Source of the DNA: Nectonema munidae
Taxonomy: Eukaryota > Nematomorpha > Nectonematoida > Nectonematidae
Length of the DNA stretch: 64,000 bases
Direction: 5' to 3'
Assembly (NCBI GenBank): GCA_030549495.1
Contig: JAUIRK010000110.1
Location: forward strand, 372,001-436,000
Shown: piece by piece, positions 32,461 to 45,639 of the stretch
How positions within the stretch are numbered: the first letter of the stretch is position 1
How the letters are laid out: every line of letters starts with the position of its first letter
Position numbers and translations under genes: made by a program
The notes under the pieces: model-generated
Databases searched by the model: none
Seen by the model: only the letters and a program-made list of their open reading frames with translations
Told to the model about the DNA's origin: nothing

Positions 32461-33698
32461 CTCATAACCTGTACGGTTGAACGCGGGTAGACAACTTGCG
32501 TTTTATCTCCAACCCGTATATTACGATGATTCTTCTCCAACCTGTATTCTACGATGATTCATCTCCAAACTATATACTACAATGATTCATCTCTAACCTG
32601 TATACTACGATGATTCATCTCTAACCTGTATACTACGATGATTCATCTTCAACCTGTATACTACGATGGTTTCTATTCCATGTACAAATAACTAGGGAGA
32701 CAATGTTCAACTTTCTGTTCACATTCTGAACAAGAGAGACAATGTTCAACTTTCTGTTCACATTCTGCTAGATGTAAGATTTGATATACCTCATTCGGGA
32801 AGACGATGCTACATAAGTCAAAAAATATTTATTCTTTTTAAATATATCGTTGGCTCCCCTTACTTTTAAAATTGAAAGATAAACCTAGTCTTTAATAATT
32901 AATTTTTATCAAATTATGCACACACGAAACTAAAAGTAAGGGGAGCCAACGATATATTTAAAAAGAATAAATATTTTTTGATTTGAACATTTTTCGATTC
33001 TTTGATTATTCGACAAATATAATATTTAAAATCGTGCAAATTGCAAAGTATAGGTAATAACTTTTGTAACATCGTATGAGGTAGCAAAATATGAACAGAA
33101 AGTTTGATATTTTTTGATTTTTTAAAGAATATTTTTCGATTCTTTGATTACAGAATTTTATTTTGATTATTTGACAAATATAATATTTAAAATCGTGCAA
33201 ATTGCAAAGTATAGGTAATAACTTTTGTAACATCGTATGAGGTAGCAAAATATGAACAGAAAGTTTGATATTTTTTTATTTTTTAAAAAATATTTTTCGA
33301 TTCTTTGATATGAATTATCGCGGTATACAGGTTGGAGATGAACCATCGTAGTATACAGGTATAATGTATATAGGTAATAACTTATGTAGCATCGTCTCCC
33401 CGAATGAGGTATATCAAATCTTACATCTAGCAGAATGTGAACAGAAAGTTGAACATTGTCTCCCTAGTTATTTGTACATGGAATAGAAACCATCGTAGTA
33501 TACAGGTTGAAGATGAATCATCGTAGTATACAGGTTAGAGATGAATCATCGTAGTATACAGGTTAGAGATGAATCATTGTAGTATATAGTTTGGAGATGA
33601 ATCATCGTAGAATACAGGTTGGAGAAGAATCATCGTAATATACGGGTTGGAGATAAAACGCAAGTTGTCTACCCGCGTTCAACCGTACAGGTTATGAG
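32461..33698. mobile_element. Foldback element 1 with minisatellite arms
   Basis: Starts CTCATAACCTGTACGG and ends with its exact complement. The outer arms, about 350 bp each, are built from a roughly 27-bp unit (CTACGATGATTCATCTCC-like) repeated about six times and inverted in the right arm. The centre holds a MITE (32817-32981) and two direct copies of a 170-bp AT-rich unit. TA-rich flanks hide the target duplication. No coding capacity. Confidence 0.82.
32817..32981. mobile_element. Palindromic MITE, copy 1
   Basis: Perfect-looking inverted ends TCAAAAAATATTTATTC with GGCTCCCCTTACTTTTA further in. The same unit is at 42003-42168. Confidence 0.7.
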
Positions 33699-33928
33699 AA
33701 TATATATATATGATTCTCTTGAAATTATTATATATTAGACATAAACATTTTAACCAATCATATAGTTTTTATGAAATAAAACTGCAATTTCAAAGTTAAA
33801 TTTTTTGAACTTTTAGGTAGAATTTTTGAAATGTGGCTTTCAATATGTATGTAAAATATTTTTTGAAAATTTTTATTTTAAGTATATTTTTTAAGCATTT
33901 TACGATTTACACATTTAAATATATAATA

Positions 33929-33981
33929 AGGCTGGCAAGTTTTGCGAGTTGTCTCCCCGGAGGTCTTGCCAGACCTCTGAT
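33929..33981 (+). repeat. 54-bp repeat unit
   Basis: AAGGCTGGCAAGTTTTGCGA through GTCTTGCCAGACCTCTGATA. Two further units lie at 42253-42361 and a partial one near 15695-15713. Confidence 0.7.
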
Positions 33982-35491
33982 ATCTCCAACCAGTATATTA
34001 CGATGGGAGTAACTAATTTGTGCCAACTAGGGTATTTTGTGCCAACTACGTGAAAAATGTAGTTTTCTTCAAAAAAATTTGGAAATAAGTTTAAACCATA
34101 GTAAATAAGATTTTCTAAAAGTTTCATCATAAATCTTCAAGTAAATTTTTTTTAATTCAATAAAATCACTTTTTTCTAGTTTTTTTATTTTATCAGACAT
34201 GTTTTTTAAATTATTTATCAATCTTTTCAAGACAACTTTTTTTAACATTTAATTTTTAAAAGGACCAAGGAAGAATATAAAAGTATTTATTTCTTTTATA
34301 ACAATGTATTTTAAAATCTAGTTTTTACTTTTAATAAAGTATCTAGTTTTAAAAAATTATATTTGAGAAAGTATTTTGTGTTCTTCACTTTTAATAGTTT
34401 TTCTTTTTAATTCGTATAGATTAAATTTTAAGTTATAGACATATTGTACCAAGCCAGCTATGCTTTTCTATCTTTTCTATATATCTTATATATACACATA
34501 ATAGTAAACATAATGTGTTAATAATATACAGTTTCACATAGCATGTTTCATTTTATCATCTTTATATTTACTCTGTTGAGAAAATCTGTTGCTATCCTAC
34601 TCATTCTTTTCTTTCCCTTTTCCATTCTTTTGTTTGACTTAAGAAAGTAGTTTTAAGACCACTGACATTTCTTAAATAAATTATCGTAAAAAAGTGCATT
34701 TGTAATACTTGATAAAAAATATTTAACATATTTGATTTTGTTGAAAAACTTACAATTATATTCCCAATCAGTTAGATTTTAATAGCTGGTTCCTTCACTG
34801 AAATAGCAATACTAAGCATACTTTCTATATTCATAACTTGTGTGTTAACATACATATTTCTGTTTATTTAGATTCTAGTAAATTGTTTGATTGAGTATAT
34901 ATTTTTTCTGCTCTTCAAACTACAACGACTTAGGTTTCGTTCTAAAGCCCTAAACCGTTCAAAAAATAATATCTGCATTTCTTTTTTGAGTATTCCTCGT
35001 CTTAGTGCATCAACTTGGGTTTACTTCTAGAAACAATTTGAAATCTTTCTTCTTTTTATCTTAATAAATCACATTACTTCTGTTTTACATTTTTGTCTTT
35101 CTATATTATACGTATACCATGTAGGTGCTTTCTTCAAATATGAATCCAATATAAATCAATAACTTATATACCACTACCTGTGATATTTACAAGAGGTTTC
35201 TTTTCAATAATACTCGTAAGCAAATGGAAGTTTATGTTGTTTTCTAAATTTATAAATCTTGTTATACAGTCCGATTATTTTCTCATTAAATTCCTTCTTT
35301 CAATTATTTAGCACTTATTTCTCATGGACAACACTTTAATTCAGTCGTTGCGAAAATATCAAAATTCGCACAATTTTACGTCCTTGTTTGTACTACAGTC
35401 GATGTCCTTATATCCTGCAAACTGATTTGGGTGTTACTTATCTGTATTTTGTTTATTTTAACCGAGTAGATATTACATAGATTATGAGTAG

Positions 35492-36706
35492 ATATTACAT
35501 AGTTACAAGCGTTATGATTTGGAATGTGAAAATCTTTCCAGTTTTCAAGCAAATGTTTTTAACTCTTCATTGCCGTATATATGCATTAAATGCAACTTAG
35601 TTGATGAAAAATACAACTACCTTGGGGCACTAAAGAGACTTGAAGCTTCATTTTCAAATATAGAAAATGAGAAAGCAGCTAGAAGAGAAAATTTTTTTTT
35701 GAGAAATACTGAAATAAAAAAAATATATTCAAGCAATAATATTCAAAACTTCATTACTGACAATGTTTCTTTGCAAGTTCTAACCAAAATTGGTTTAAAT
35801 GAGCGCTACACTCCTATATACACGAAAGGTGATGGAAATTGCCTATTCAATTCGATATCATTATTTTTTAACGGGGATGAATCTTTTTCTTTATATTTTA
35901 GATTGATTACTGCAATCGAATTAATTCTCAATTATGAAGAACTTGTATCTTGTAAATTAAATCCTGGAATAGAAAAGGTTTCACTAACAATTTTAGAAGA
36001 GAGTTTCAAATGTTGCTTAAATAGGTCATGGTCATCCGCTTATATGATTAAAGCGGCTGCATCAGCGATAGGAATGCGTATTAAAAGTATTTATCCTTAT
36101 ATGAATGGAACACATGATAAGGTAGCGGAAATATTAAATACTATTTTTATGCCTATTGGAGAAATAATAGTACCTCAAATAATGCATATCTTGTGGACAT
36201 GTACCCATGAACAAATATCCAAGTACTGGACTCCAAATCATTTTGTTTTGCTGATTTCCACTCAAAATGAGTACAGCAATGAAATGAAAAGAAAACTAAG
36301 CCAAAGCCCGATTAACAGCATTTTTAATCATAAAATGACACCTTCTCCCTTAAAAGACCATACCTATCTTGCCTCTAATGAAGACAGCACTGAATTTATT
36401 GAATCTTTAAATATTTTTAATGGAAAACAACAACTGAAATCATTAAGTAACAAATTTTTATCTAGCAGGGTAGTTATAAACGAGCTCTTTTCTTCTGATT
36501 TCTGTTATTCAGATGTTATTCCAGACTATTTTATAGAAAATGTTTATTTTAAAACAAAAATAATTCATAAAGATAAAAATGATCAAAGAACTTTCTTTGA
36601 TAACTTCGGAGTTTGGACTAAAACTACACAGAAAAAGGTGTATTTTTTAAACTTGAATAATGAATTGTTGTTTATTAAAAAAATAAGGAACTTTTTGGAA
36701 ATATAA
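35492..36706 (+). CDS. MULE-encoded OTU-domain protein (N-terminal part)
   Basis: Open from a stop at 35489; there is no ATG at the beginning, so an upstream exon is likely (a possible acceptor lies near 35500). Residues counted from 35519: 20-25 YICIKC is the end of a PHD-type zinc finger, whose first half is not visible. GDGNCLFNSIS at 104-114 carries the OTU catalytic Asp/Cys motif (Cys108), and WTPNHFVLL has the matching His at 241. OTU proteases cleave ubiquitin chains; the substrate here is unknown. The last 60 residues (DNFGVW, then YFLNLNNELLFI) match the second element at 50 kb. It ends out of frame with the next reading frame, by an intron or a shift. Confidence 0.85.
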   Translation: MLHSYKRYDLECENLSSFQANVFNSSLPYICIKCNLVDEKYNYLGALKRLEASFSNIENEKAARRENFFLRNTEIKKIYSSNNIQNFITDNVSLQVLTKIGLNERYTPIYTKGDGNCLFNSISLFFNGDESFSLYFRLITAIELILNYEELVSCKLNPGIEKVSLTILEESFKCCLNRSWSSAYMIKAAASAIGMRIKSIYPYMNGTHDKVAEILNTIFMPIGEIIVPQIMHILWTCTHEQISKYWTPNHFVLLISTQNEYSNEMKRKLSQSPINSIFNHKMTPSPLKDHTYLASNEDSTEFIESLNIFNGKQQLKSLSNKFLSSRVVINELFSSDFCYSDVIPDYFIENVYFKTKIIHKDKNDQRTFFDNFGVWTKTTQKKVYFLNLNNELLFIKKIRNFLEI

Positions 36707-36726
36707 AGAACAAAAATTTTATTTCA

Positions 36727-37617
36727 ATGAATCCACAGCCGGATAATGCAGAAATTATTACATTGGTGCATTACTATGCAGAATTAAAACGCAAGGATCT
36801 TTTTAAAAGAAGAATTTCTTGGATTGAGAAAGGTGCAGATATTTATTTATGGGAATATATTGGAACAAGGCCTTTAGAACGTTCTCATCATGGAAATTTA
36901 AAAATGCATACTTAATTTAAAAATGAATATGTGAGAACCAATCCAGCAATAAAGGATCGTGTATTGGAACAATTGAAACAAACAAAATCATGTAAAAAAA
37001 TTTATTCTAAAATGCTTGAATCTCAAAAGGATATACCTAGAACCTCAAAAGTCATAAGAAATATTAAATATATATCTGAAAAAAAAAATTCATTACGTGC
37101 ATATAATAACAATATCGCCGATAATATACAAAGTATAATATGTATGCTAACAACTGGACACCCATTTTTGAAAGAAATGACTCTTAATACTAATGGACTT
37201 CCTAATATAATTTGTTATACGCAAAATCAGCTATTACATCTAAGCAAATCTATCAAATCTGGGTTAAATATTTTAGGAATAGATCGCACGTTTAATCTAG
37301 GCCCTTGCTTCGTTACCGTCACAGTTTTTGACAACAAAAATCTCAAAAGAAAAGTAAAGGATGTTGTACCTATTTTCCTTGGTCCCATATATTTACATTG
37401 GGATGGAAAGTTTGAATCATATTCAAAATTTTTCTCTCATTTATCACTTATATTGAACCAGGATTTCAACTTTGAACTTACTACAGATAATTTAATCATA
37501 GGTAGTGATAAAGAAAAAGCTTTAGTTAAGGCTATTAAACATTTTTTTCCACATACTACTCTCATATATTGCCAAAGACATTTAGAAAAAAAATATACAA
37601 AGGCATCTAAAAAATAA
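36727..37617 (+). pseudogene. MULE transposase, DNA-binding and first catalytic part
   Basis: One frame interrupted by a single TAA at 36913. The first part (VHYYAELKRKDLFKRR, LWEYIGTRPL, HHGN) sits where FLYWCH/WRKY-type DNA-binding domains lie in these transposases, although cysteines are not obvious. After the stop come EYVRTNPAIKDRVLEQLK and the catalytic core: GIDRTFNLGPCFVTV (first Asp, 37282), PIFLGPIYLHWDG, and IIGSDKEKALVKAI (second Asp, 37507), then YCQRHLEKK. The frame breaks in an A run near 37608-37616. Confidence 0.85.
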
Positions 37618-38251
37618 AATTGGCATGAATCATAGAGAAACCATGGCATTCGTTAATTCAATTTTTGGTAATTCAGGTTTAGTTGATTCTGCCAATATTT
37701 TAGATTTTAATTCAAAGAAAAGTTTACTGATAAAAATATACGAGAAAAAAATTGGAACTTATTTAACTGAAAGATTATTACCTGTAATTGAAAATCATGT
37801 TTTTATCCCTAAACACAATTACAAATATTTGCCAGATAAATGGAAAAATAATAATTGTGAATCGATGAACCATGTACTCAAATCAAACATAGAATGGAAG
37901 AGTAAAAAGATACTAGATTTAATTGAAAGCCTGTATACCGAAGTAAGATATCAAGAAAACTTGATAAGATGTTCCCTTTATGGTTATGGAGATTTAAAAA
38001 TATCAGATGAATGTAATTTCTATCAAAAATCAAAATCCGAGTGGGATCAAATGAACAAAAAAGAAAGAGAAGAATACTTCCAAAAATTTTTAGATATTGA
38101 ACCACCAAAAACCGCAATTAACTATGACAAGGGATTAATAGTTTCAACAAACAGACAGCTTATAGTAAAAAAATGTTCAAATATTGCTTCAAAACCAGGA
38201 AGAAAAACATTCAGCCTTAAAAAAAGAACATCAAATAAGGTAAAGCTTTAA
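37618..38251 (+). pseudogene. MULE transposase, C-terminal catalytic part
   Basis: Continues in the next frame after the A-run break: NHRETMAFVNSIFG, then KWKNNNCESMNHVLK, whose Glu (37859-37861) is the third catalytic residue in the NNxxES(M/W)N context typical of MULEs. It ends with a Lys-rich tail (KKRTSNKVKL). Aspartate and glutamate spacing suits a DDE transposase. Confidence 0.85.
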
Positions 38252-41070
38252 TACTATTCATTTTCCTTAATGACTTTTTTATTTAAGACAATTATAAAGC
38301 ACTAACTCAGCAAATGTAGTTTTCTATGCGCAAGTCAGCCAAAACAAAGTGATATAACTTCAATATAAAAGTTTAATTTTAATATGTTCAATTTTTTATA
38401 TAAAATTTTTTAAAATGTTCTTTATTGTATGTTGATTGAAAAACAATAAAATTTTGAAAAGTTTGATTATAAAAATTTTTTATATTTGGAAAACAGAACT
38501 TATCAAATTTTTTTAAAACATTTAACTTGGTTATAACTGTATCCATGATTAAAAGAACGAATCCTTATAAAGAATTATTAATGTGCGAGAAAAAAAATTA
38601 TATTTTTCCTAAACATAAAAAAATTCTTCATATTTGCTATAAGGCTAATCGGATAATGTTGCCGAATCCGTGTATGACCTCTTTCAATTTGGTAATTTTT
38701 TGAGAATTAAAATGAGAGAAACTAACTGAGTCTCTTGTGATGTTTTGCAAAAATGTTTTACCATATTGGATTCTCTTAAACCTAAAAATAATGCGATCTA
38801 ACATGCATGTCAAAAATATGCTCTCGTATAATAAGCATTTCTATACTAATAACAAAAAAGTTTATCTTGACTTTGCGCATCCTCATATAAATACACAAAT
38901 TTTCTCTTTTTTAACAAAATTTTGTATTAAATAAAAATTTATTGACATGAATTAATTTTTATTTCATCTCTCATATTTGTTAATTAATCTTTTTGATACT
39001 TTCGGCATTAATTGAAAAATCCTTTCGTTACATTCAAGATTAGCACATAAATATTATAAATATATAATTTGGATATCACTTAATTCTCTTCATCATTCAA
39101 TTTCTTTTCAAATAAACATTATGAAATTTGAATCTTTTTACTTTAGCTTAAAATTGTATTTGATTTATATTTTAGAAAACTTTTATTTTGTTAATTTCAT
39201 GATTTTACAGTTCTTATAAAATTTTAGCATAAATGAGCTAAAAAAGGCATATTTTATTTCACTAAAAATTCAACTTAATAGTATTTTCTGGTGATACTTT
39301 TTGAACTGATTTTATTTTGCAATAATTCCTATCGAGATTGCTTTTATTTTGCAATAATTGTTGGAAATTAGCAAGGCCTTTGAATGCATAATGTTTAGGC
39401 GTATAATTATGATATCAAAAATATAAAATATGACATTGATAAATTAAGAAACTTCAGTACTCAGGTTTTTTTGAAACAAAAGATATTTTAGTCAATATAA
39501 ATTATTTTATTTTGATTTTACGGAAAATGAAATAAAAAAGAATATAAAAAATTTTAATTCATAAAAGTATAACATCAATTTCTATATTTGAACAAAGTTT
39601 ATTGAAGATAAAATTTTTTGTTTCAATGCTTCCAAAAGACAGAACAAGTATTGCTAAAATCCAAATATGGATAAAGTAGCATTGAACTGATTTGTAGAAC
39701 CCAGATCTAGTATAGGCCTTTAACTGGCCCGTAATTATGAGAAAAAAATTAATTGCCTGTGATTTAAAAACTATTTCAGACAAAAACTCTTTCTTGGGAT
39801 TGGAACTTTTGAATGAATAAAAAATTAATTTTTTTATACGGAAAATTACTAAAGATAAAAAGAAACATGCCCTGAAATTTTTATAATGAGTCAATGTAGA
39901 GTCGGATATAATATTTTCAATTTTTTCAATGGATTTTTGTGCATGTTTTCCATTTCTACCAAGTTTTCAGGGATTAAAAAGTGGCCCTCAAAATCACTTT
40001 TGGATCAAACTCTAGCTAAAAAATAAGAAATTCAAAAATAATATATTTATTAAATTTTAATTCATCAATGAAAATCACTGTAGTAATAGATGTAAACATA
40101 TCTTTTACAATCTTTTAGAAATCAAGATTTGTTGACAAGCTTGATCTATTATCAAGCTTCGGAATTTCGGAAAATTGTGAAAATTTTGTATAAATATATC
40201 CATCGAGAAAGGAAGAGAGAAAAGACGGCTGTTCTTAAAAATAATTTAATATTATACAAATTAAATAAACAAAATTAATTTTTGAATTTTAATACTTTGT
40301 GAAATAATGTAAGAGAAAAATATTTAAAAAGAATGACGTCTCATCATAGTGGGAACAAAAAATTATCGAAAATAAACTAATATCCATGCATGAAAATACT
40401 TTTGGGTATCATATTATTTTTGACTATATATGTTTGAAAAGTTTTCATTATTAATTTTATGAAAAGAATTTAAAAAGTTGGGATTTTGTCAATTTAGATT
40501 ATGACCTGTGAAAATTGTTATGAAGATTGTTTGTTAGTTTGAGCGAAAAATTAAATTTTTATGAAATGGTATATATTCTTTAGAATTAAAATGTATTTTG
40601 TATGTGGATGCTAAATATAAGAGTTACTAGAATATTTTTTCATTCGTAAATATTCAGATCTTGATTGTTATAACTTGAAAGAGAAAGATAAAATAAGAAA
40701 TGCTGATATAATTATAGTAAAAATAAATGAATAAAAAATTCAAAAATTTTATAAGCGATTTTTAAAATTGAAGTATATTGCCACAAAAATAATAATCTTC
40801 AACCTTAATCTTCAATAGTTTTCAACAATACGTTTTTATCGAGAAGTGATAATTCCAAATCTAATGTGAAATTAAGAGCAAGAAAGCTTTGGTGCCCGAT
40901 TGAATTCAAGCAGGCATCGGGCCAAACCTTACTCTCGCCCCTTACATTACAAATTTAATTAAAAAGTACTTAACTAATTTAAAATAAACATACGAATTAA
41001 AAACAGATATTAATAATAAAGAAAAAAAGTTAACTTTGTAATTTCTCTTGATTTAGTTTGAATTCCTTTT
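38252..41070. other. Non-coding 3' part of the MULE
   Basis: AT-rich, only short frames. A GC-richer hairpin-like patch lies at 40885-40940 (GCCCGATTG facing CATCGGGC). Nothing else recognised. Confidence 0.5.
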
Positions 41071-42002
41071 AAAATTTAAATGTTCATTTTTCTTTGAAAG
41101 AATAGTCTTGAAAAGATTGATAAATAATTTAAAAAACATGTCGGATAAAATAAAAAAACAAGAAAAAAGTGATTTTATTGAATTAAAAAAAATCTACTTG
41201 AAGATTTATGATGAAACTTTTAGAAAATCTTATTTACTATGGTTTAAACTTATTTCCAAATTTTTTTGAAGAAAACTACATTTTTCACGTAGTTGGCACA
41301 AAATACCCTAGTTGGCACAAATTAGTTACTCCCTATTACGATGATTCTTCTCCAACCTGTATTCTACGATGATTCATCTCCAAACTATATATTACAATGA
41401 TTCATCTTCAACCTGTATACTACGATGGTTTCTATTCCATGTACAAATAACTAGGGAGACAATGTTCAACTTTCTGTTCACATTCTGCTAGATGTAAGAT
41501 TTGATATACCTCATTCGGGGAGACGATGCTACATAAGTTATTACCTATATACATTTGTATACTACATTGGTTCATCTCCAACCTGTATACCGCGATAATT
41601 CATCTCCAACCTATATAATATATTTTATCAAATAATCAAAATAAAATTCTGTAATCAAAGAATCGAAAAATATTCTTTAAAAAATCAAAAAATATCAAAC
41701 TTTCTGTTCATATTTTGCTACCTTATACGATGTTACAAAAGTTATTACCTATACTTTGCAATTTGCACGATTTTAAATATTATATTTGTCAAATAATCAA
41801 AATAAAATTCTGTAATCAAAGAATCGAAAAATATTCTTTAAAAAATCAAAAAATATCAAACTTTCTGTAAAAATATCAAACTTTCTGTTCATACTTTGCT
41901 ACCTCATACGATGTTACAAAAGTTATTACCTATACTTTGCAATTTGCACGATTTTAAATATTATATTTGTCGAATAATCAAAGAATCGAAAAATGTTCAA
42001 AT

Positions 42003-42168
42003 CAAAAAATATTTATTCTTTTTAAATATATAGTTGGCTCCCCTTACTTTTAAAATTGAAAGATAAACCTAGTCTTCAATAATTAATTCTTATCAAATTA
42101 TGCACATACGAAACTAAAAGTAAGGGGAGCCAACAATATATTTAAAAAGAATAAATATTTTTTGATTT
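42003..42168. mobile_element. Palindromic MITE, copy 2
   Basis: Same unit as 32817-32981, with a few substitutions. Confidence 0.68.
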
Positions 42169-42252
42169 GAACATTTTTCGATTCTTTGATTATTCGACAA
42201 ATATAATATTTAAAATCGTGCAAATTGCAAAGTATAGGCTTTCAACCTCTGA

Positions 42253-42361
42253 TAAGGCTGGCAAGTTTTGCAAGTTGTCTCCCTGGAGGTCTTGCCAGAC
42301 CTCTGATAAGGCTGGCAAGTTTGGCGAGTTGTCTCCCCGGAGGTCTTGCCAGACCTCTGAT
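42253..42361 (+). repeat. Two tandem 54-bp repeat units
   Basis: Each runs from AAGGCTGGCAAGTTT to GCCAGACCTCTGATA; they differ at a few sites. Confidence 0.72.
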
Positions 42362-43106
42362 ATATAATACACTATTGTTTACATATATTTTTTTTTAATT
42401 TTTATTTGTCTGTATCTTTTTATTCTTCACCGTATTGATATGTCCATCTAGCATGAGTTATTGAAATCACGATGAAGTGCCTTTCCTTCCTTTTTCTTCT
42501 CTTGTGGTGATGGGCCATATGTTGTGATTTTTTTTTTTTTATTATCAATAGTTTTTCATATTTTGTTTTCTAATAATAAAAATTTCTTCTTCTCTCTTCA
42601 GCTAGAATATTTAAAAAAAATTTTTTTTTTGCAAACCAACAAGTACAACTTAAAAGTTCACATGGAAAACAAAAGGTAAAGTCTAGATTAGATTATATTT
42701 TGTATGTACTCATAAGATGATTTTTTATTTTTTTAAATGAAAGTAATGACATGGATACATTTTTAAAGAGATGCACATTATTATTATAAAATTCATAAAC
42801 TTTTTTTATTAAAGAAATACTTGATCCTTTTAGTCTATAGGTAATTTTTAAAAGTTAATTAGAGTTCCTAGTGTTATGTGAAAGATTTTCCCTATATCTT
42901 ATCAGTGGACCGAAAACATTCTGTAAACAACCGTTGAAATATTTGGGTAGTGATAAAATACGCGAACAATATTAAAATCCTATATTATTATAAAAACATA
43001 TTTCATTCTTTTTAAGCAATTTCTTTCATTTTGATCATTTATATAGGTATAAAAAAATTACTTGTATTTTTATGAAATTTTTGATAATTAATTTATTTTC
43101 ATAATC
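42362..43106. other. AT-rich spacer with a partial duplicate
   Basis: 42950-43106 resembles 47823-47985 (GTGATAAAATACG, AATATTAAAATCCT). No coding sequence seen. Confidence 0.45.
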
Positions 43107-43199
43107 TTAACCCTATTAGTGCTGGGCAAAATTTGTCCGCTCAAGTGCTGGGGGCGTAAAGTGCCCCCCCCCCCTATTTTTCTCAGATATTAATAAGTT

Positions 43200-45000
43200 T
43201 TTATAAATATTTTTAATGTTGCATATATATTTTAACAATGCTGAATTCAGTGGTGATGTCCATTTTTTATCAAAATCAATCAAACCTGTCAAAAAATTGA
43301 TTTATATTTGACAAGTCATCTCAAAAAGGAACTTTTTATCTAAATAAGTATATAAAGTTTTTTACACATGTATACCCATTTTCAAATATGCTGAATTCAG
43401 TGGTGATATTCATTTTTTATGAAAATCAATCAAACCTGTCAAAAAATTGATCTAAATGTGACAGCTCATCTCAAAAAGGAACTTTTTATCTAAATAAGTA
43501 TATAAAGTTTTTTACACATGTATACCCATTTTCAAATATGCTGAATTCAGTGGTGATATTTATTTTTTATGAAAATCAATCAAACCTGTCAAAAAATTGA
43601 TCTAAATGTGACAGCTCATCTCAAAAAGGAACTTTTTATCTAAATAAGTATATAAAGTTTTTTACACATGTATACCCATTTTCAAATATGCTGAATTCAG
43701 TGGTGATATTCATTTTTTATGAAAATCAATCAAACCTGTCAAAAAATTGATCTAAATGTGACAGCTCATCTCAAAAAGGAACTTTTTATCTAAATAAGTA
43801 TATAAAGTTTTTTACACATGTATACCCATTTTCAAATATGCTGAATTCAGTGGTGATATTCATTTTTTATGAAAATCAATCAAACCTGTCAAAAAATTGA
43901 TCTAAATGTGACAGCTCATCTCAAAAAGGAACTTTTTATCTAAATAAGTATATAAAGTTTTTTACACATGTATACCCATTTTCAAATATGCTGAATTCAG
44001 TGGTGATATTCATTTTTTATGAAAATCAATCAAACCTGTCAAAAAATTGATCTAAATGTGACAGCTCATCTCAAAAAGGAACTTTTTATCTAAATAAGTA
44101 TATAAAGTTTTTTACACATGTATACCCATTTTCAAATATGCTGAATTCAGTGGTGATATTTATTTTTTATGAAAATCAATCAAACCTGTCAAAAAATTGA
44201 TCTAAATGTGACAGCTCATCTCAAAAAGGAACTTTTTATCTAAATAAGTATATAAAGTTTTTTACACATGTATACCCATTTTCAAATATGCTGAATTCAG
44301 TGGTGATATTCATTTTTTATGAAAATCATTCAAAACTGTCAAAAAAGTGATTTAAATATGACAGCTCATCTGAAAAAAGAAACTTTTTATCTAAATAAAT
44401 ATATAATGTTTTTTACACATATACACCCATTTTCAAGCATGCTGAATTCAGCGGTGATATTTATTTTTTTTATAAAAATCAATTAAAGTTATCAAAGCAT
44501 TGATTTATATATGACAGCTCATCTTAAAAAGAAACTTTTTATCTAAGTAATAATATAAAGTTTTTTACACATATATATCCATTTTTAAGCATGAGTAATT
44601 CAGTGGTGATATTCATTTTTTTATAAAAATCAATCAAAACTGTCAAAAAAAATTGATTTATTCCAAAAGAAAAGGATCAGGCGCGGTTTTTTAAATGAGA
44701 GAATTACGTTTAATAGAAAGTATAGGGAGGTTATGAAGTTTACCGTGTATGGCATTTTACACACATATACCCATTTTCAAGTAGGCTGTGTTTACTGGTT
44801 ATATTCCTCTTTTTTTTTTTATAAATATTAGTCAAACCTGACAAAATAATTTAAATATGACAGCCCATGTCAAAATTAAAATTTTAATTCTTTTAAAGTT
44901 TTTATACATTTTAAGTATGCAGAATTTAATGGTAATGTTCATTTTTTTATAAAATCAATAAAACCTATCAAAAAATCGATTAAACCTGTAAATCAATTTC
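43200..45000 (+). repeat. 150-bp tandem repeat array
   Basis: Units start at 43381, 43531, 43681, 43831, 43981, 44131 and 44281, exactly 150 bp apart and almost identical (ATGCTGAATTCAGTGGTGAT in each). Divergent units flank them at about 43231 and 44430-44950. The near-identical core with degenerate edges suggests recent homogenisation by unequal exchange. Confidence 0.92.
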
Positions 45001-45639
45001 AAATATATAAACATAAAAATAACTTCTACTTGCAGTATTTCTCTGGTAATTATTTTCTTAATTTATTTAATAAACCAACTTTAGGTGTTTAATTCACTCA
45101 AAATATTTCATTCTACAGTAACTTATGTAACTCGATAGGACCTCCATCTTTTTGGCTACAAATTCGTTATCGGCTCGTAGTCTCTACTACTAATAATTTA
45201 CAGTATGTAATTTTGGTATTCATTCTATGATGATCCTTTCTTGGTAGCTTTTTTCATTAGAAATTTATATTCTTCAATGTCTGTTCAAAAATTTTTTTAT
45301 AAGGATAAAATTACTTTTTTTCCTCTCAGGCCTGAATATTTGTCAACCAATCTCATTTCAAAGTTTTTTTTCTGATGAATTATTCGTGATGTTGTTTGTT
45401 CAATTACAAAACGTTGTCAACGTTCTTCATCTAAAAAATTATCTCTTTGACACAAAAGGAAAAAGATGGACAAATTCAATTTAAATTAAAAATATCTTGA
45501 TAGTGACTAAATTCTCACATATTGGCATCTGTGCCATTTTTGATAAATCTGACATATTCTAAATTTTCAGATTTCCTACCCATCTTAGCTAAATGTTAAC
45601 TGTAATCCTAGATGATAAGCTATAGATTTAAATATTTTT

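Larger units (their letters stand above)
34005..41333 (+). mobile_element. MULE-type DNA transposon encoding PHD remnant, OTU and DDE domains
   Basis: Terminal inverted repeats of about 260 bp begin GGGAGTAACTAATTTGTGCC and end with the complement at 41333. A perfect 9-bp target duplication TATTACGAT lies at 33996-34004 and 41334-41342, the length usual for Mutator-like elements. The plus strand carries an OTU frame (35519-36706) and transposase frames (36727-38251). Non-coding stretches of about 1.2 kb (left) and 2.8 kb (right) separate the genes from the TIRs. It looks like a single element with few coding lesions: one stop and one or two frame breaks. Confidence 0.93.
33982..42239. mobile_element. 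Foldback element 2, interrupted by the MULE transposon
   Basis: Left stub 33982-34004 and right part 41343-42239 join across the 7.3 kb insertion into the same 27-bp unit arm as foldback 1, in the opposite order (arm, AT-rich units, MITE). It is truncated at the right, where 54-bp repeat units follow. Confidence 0.75.
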
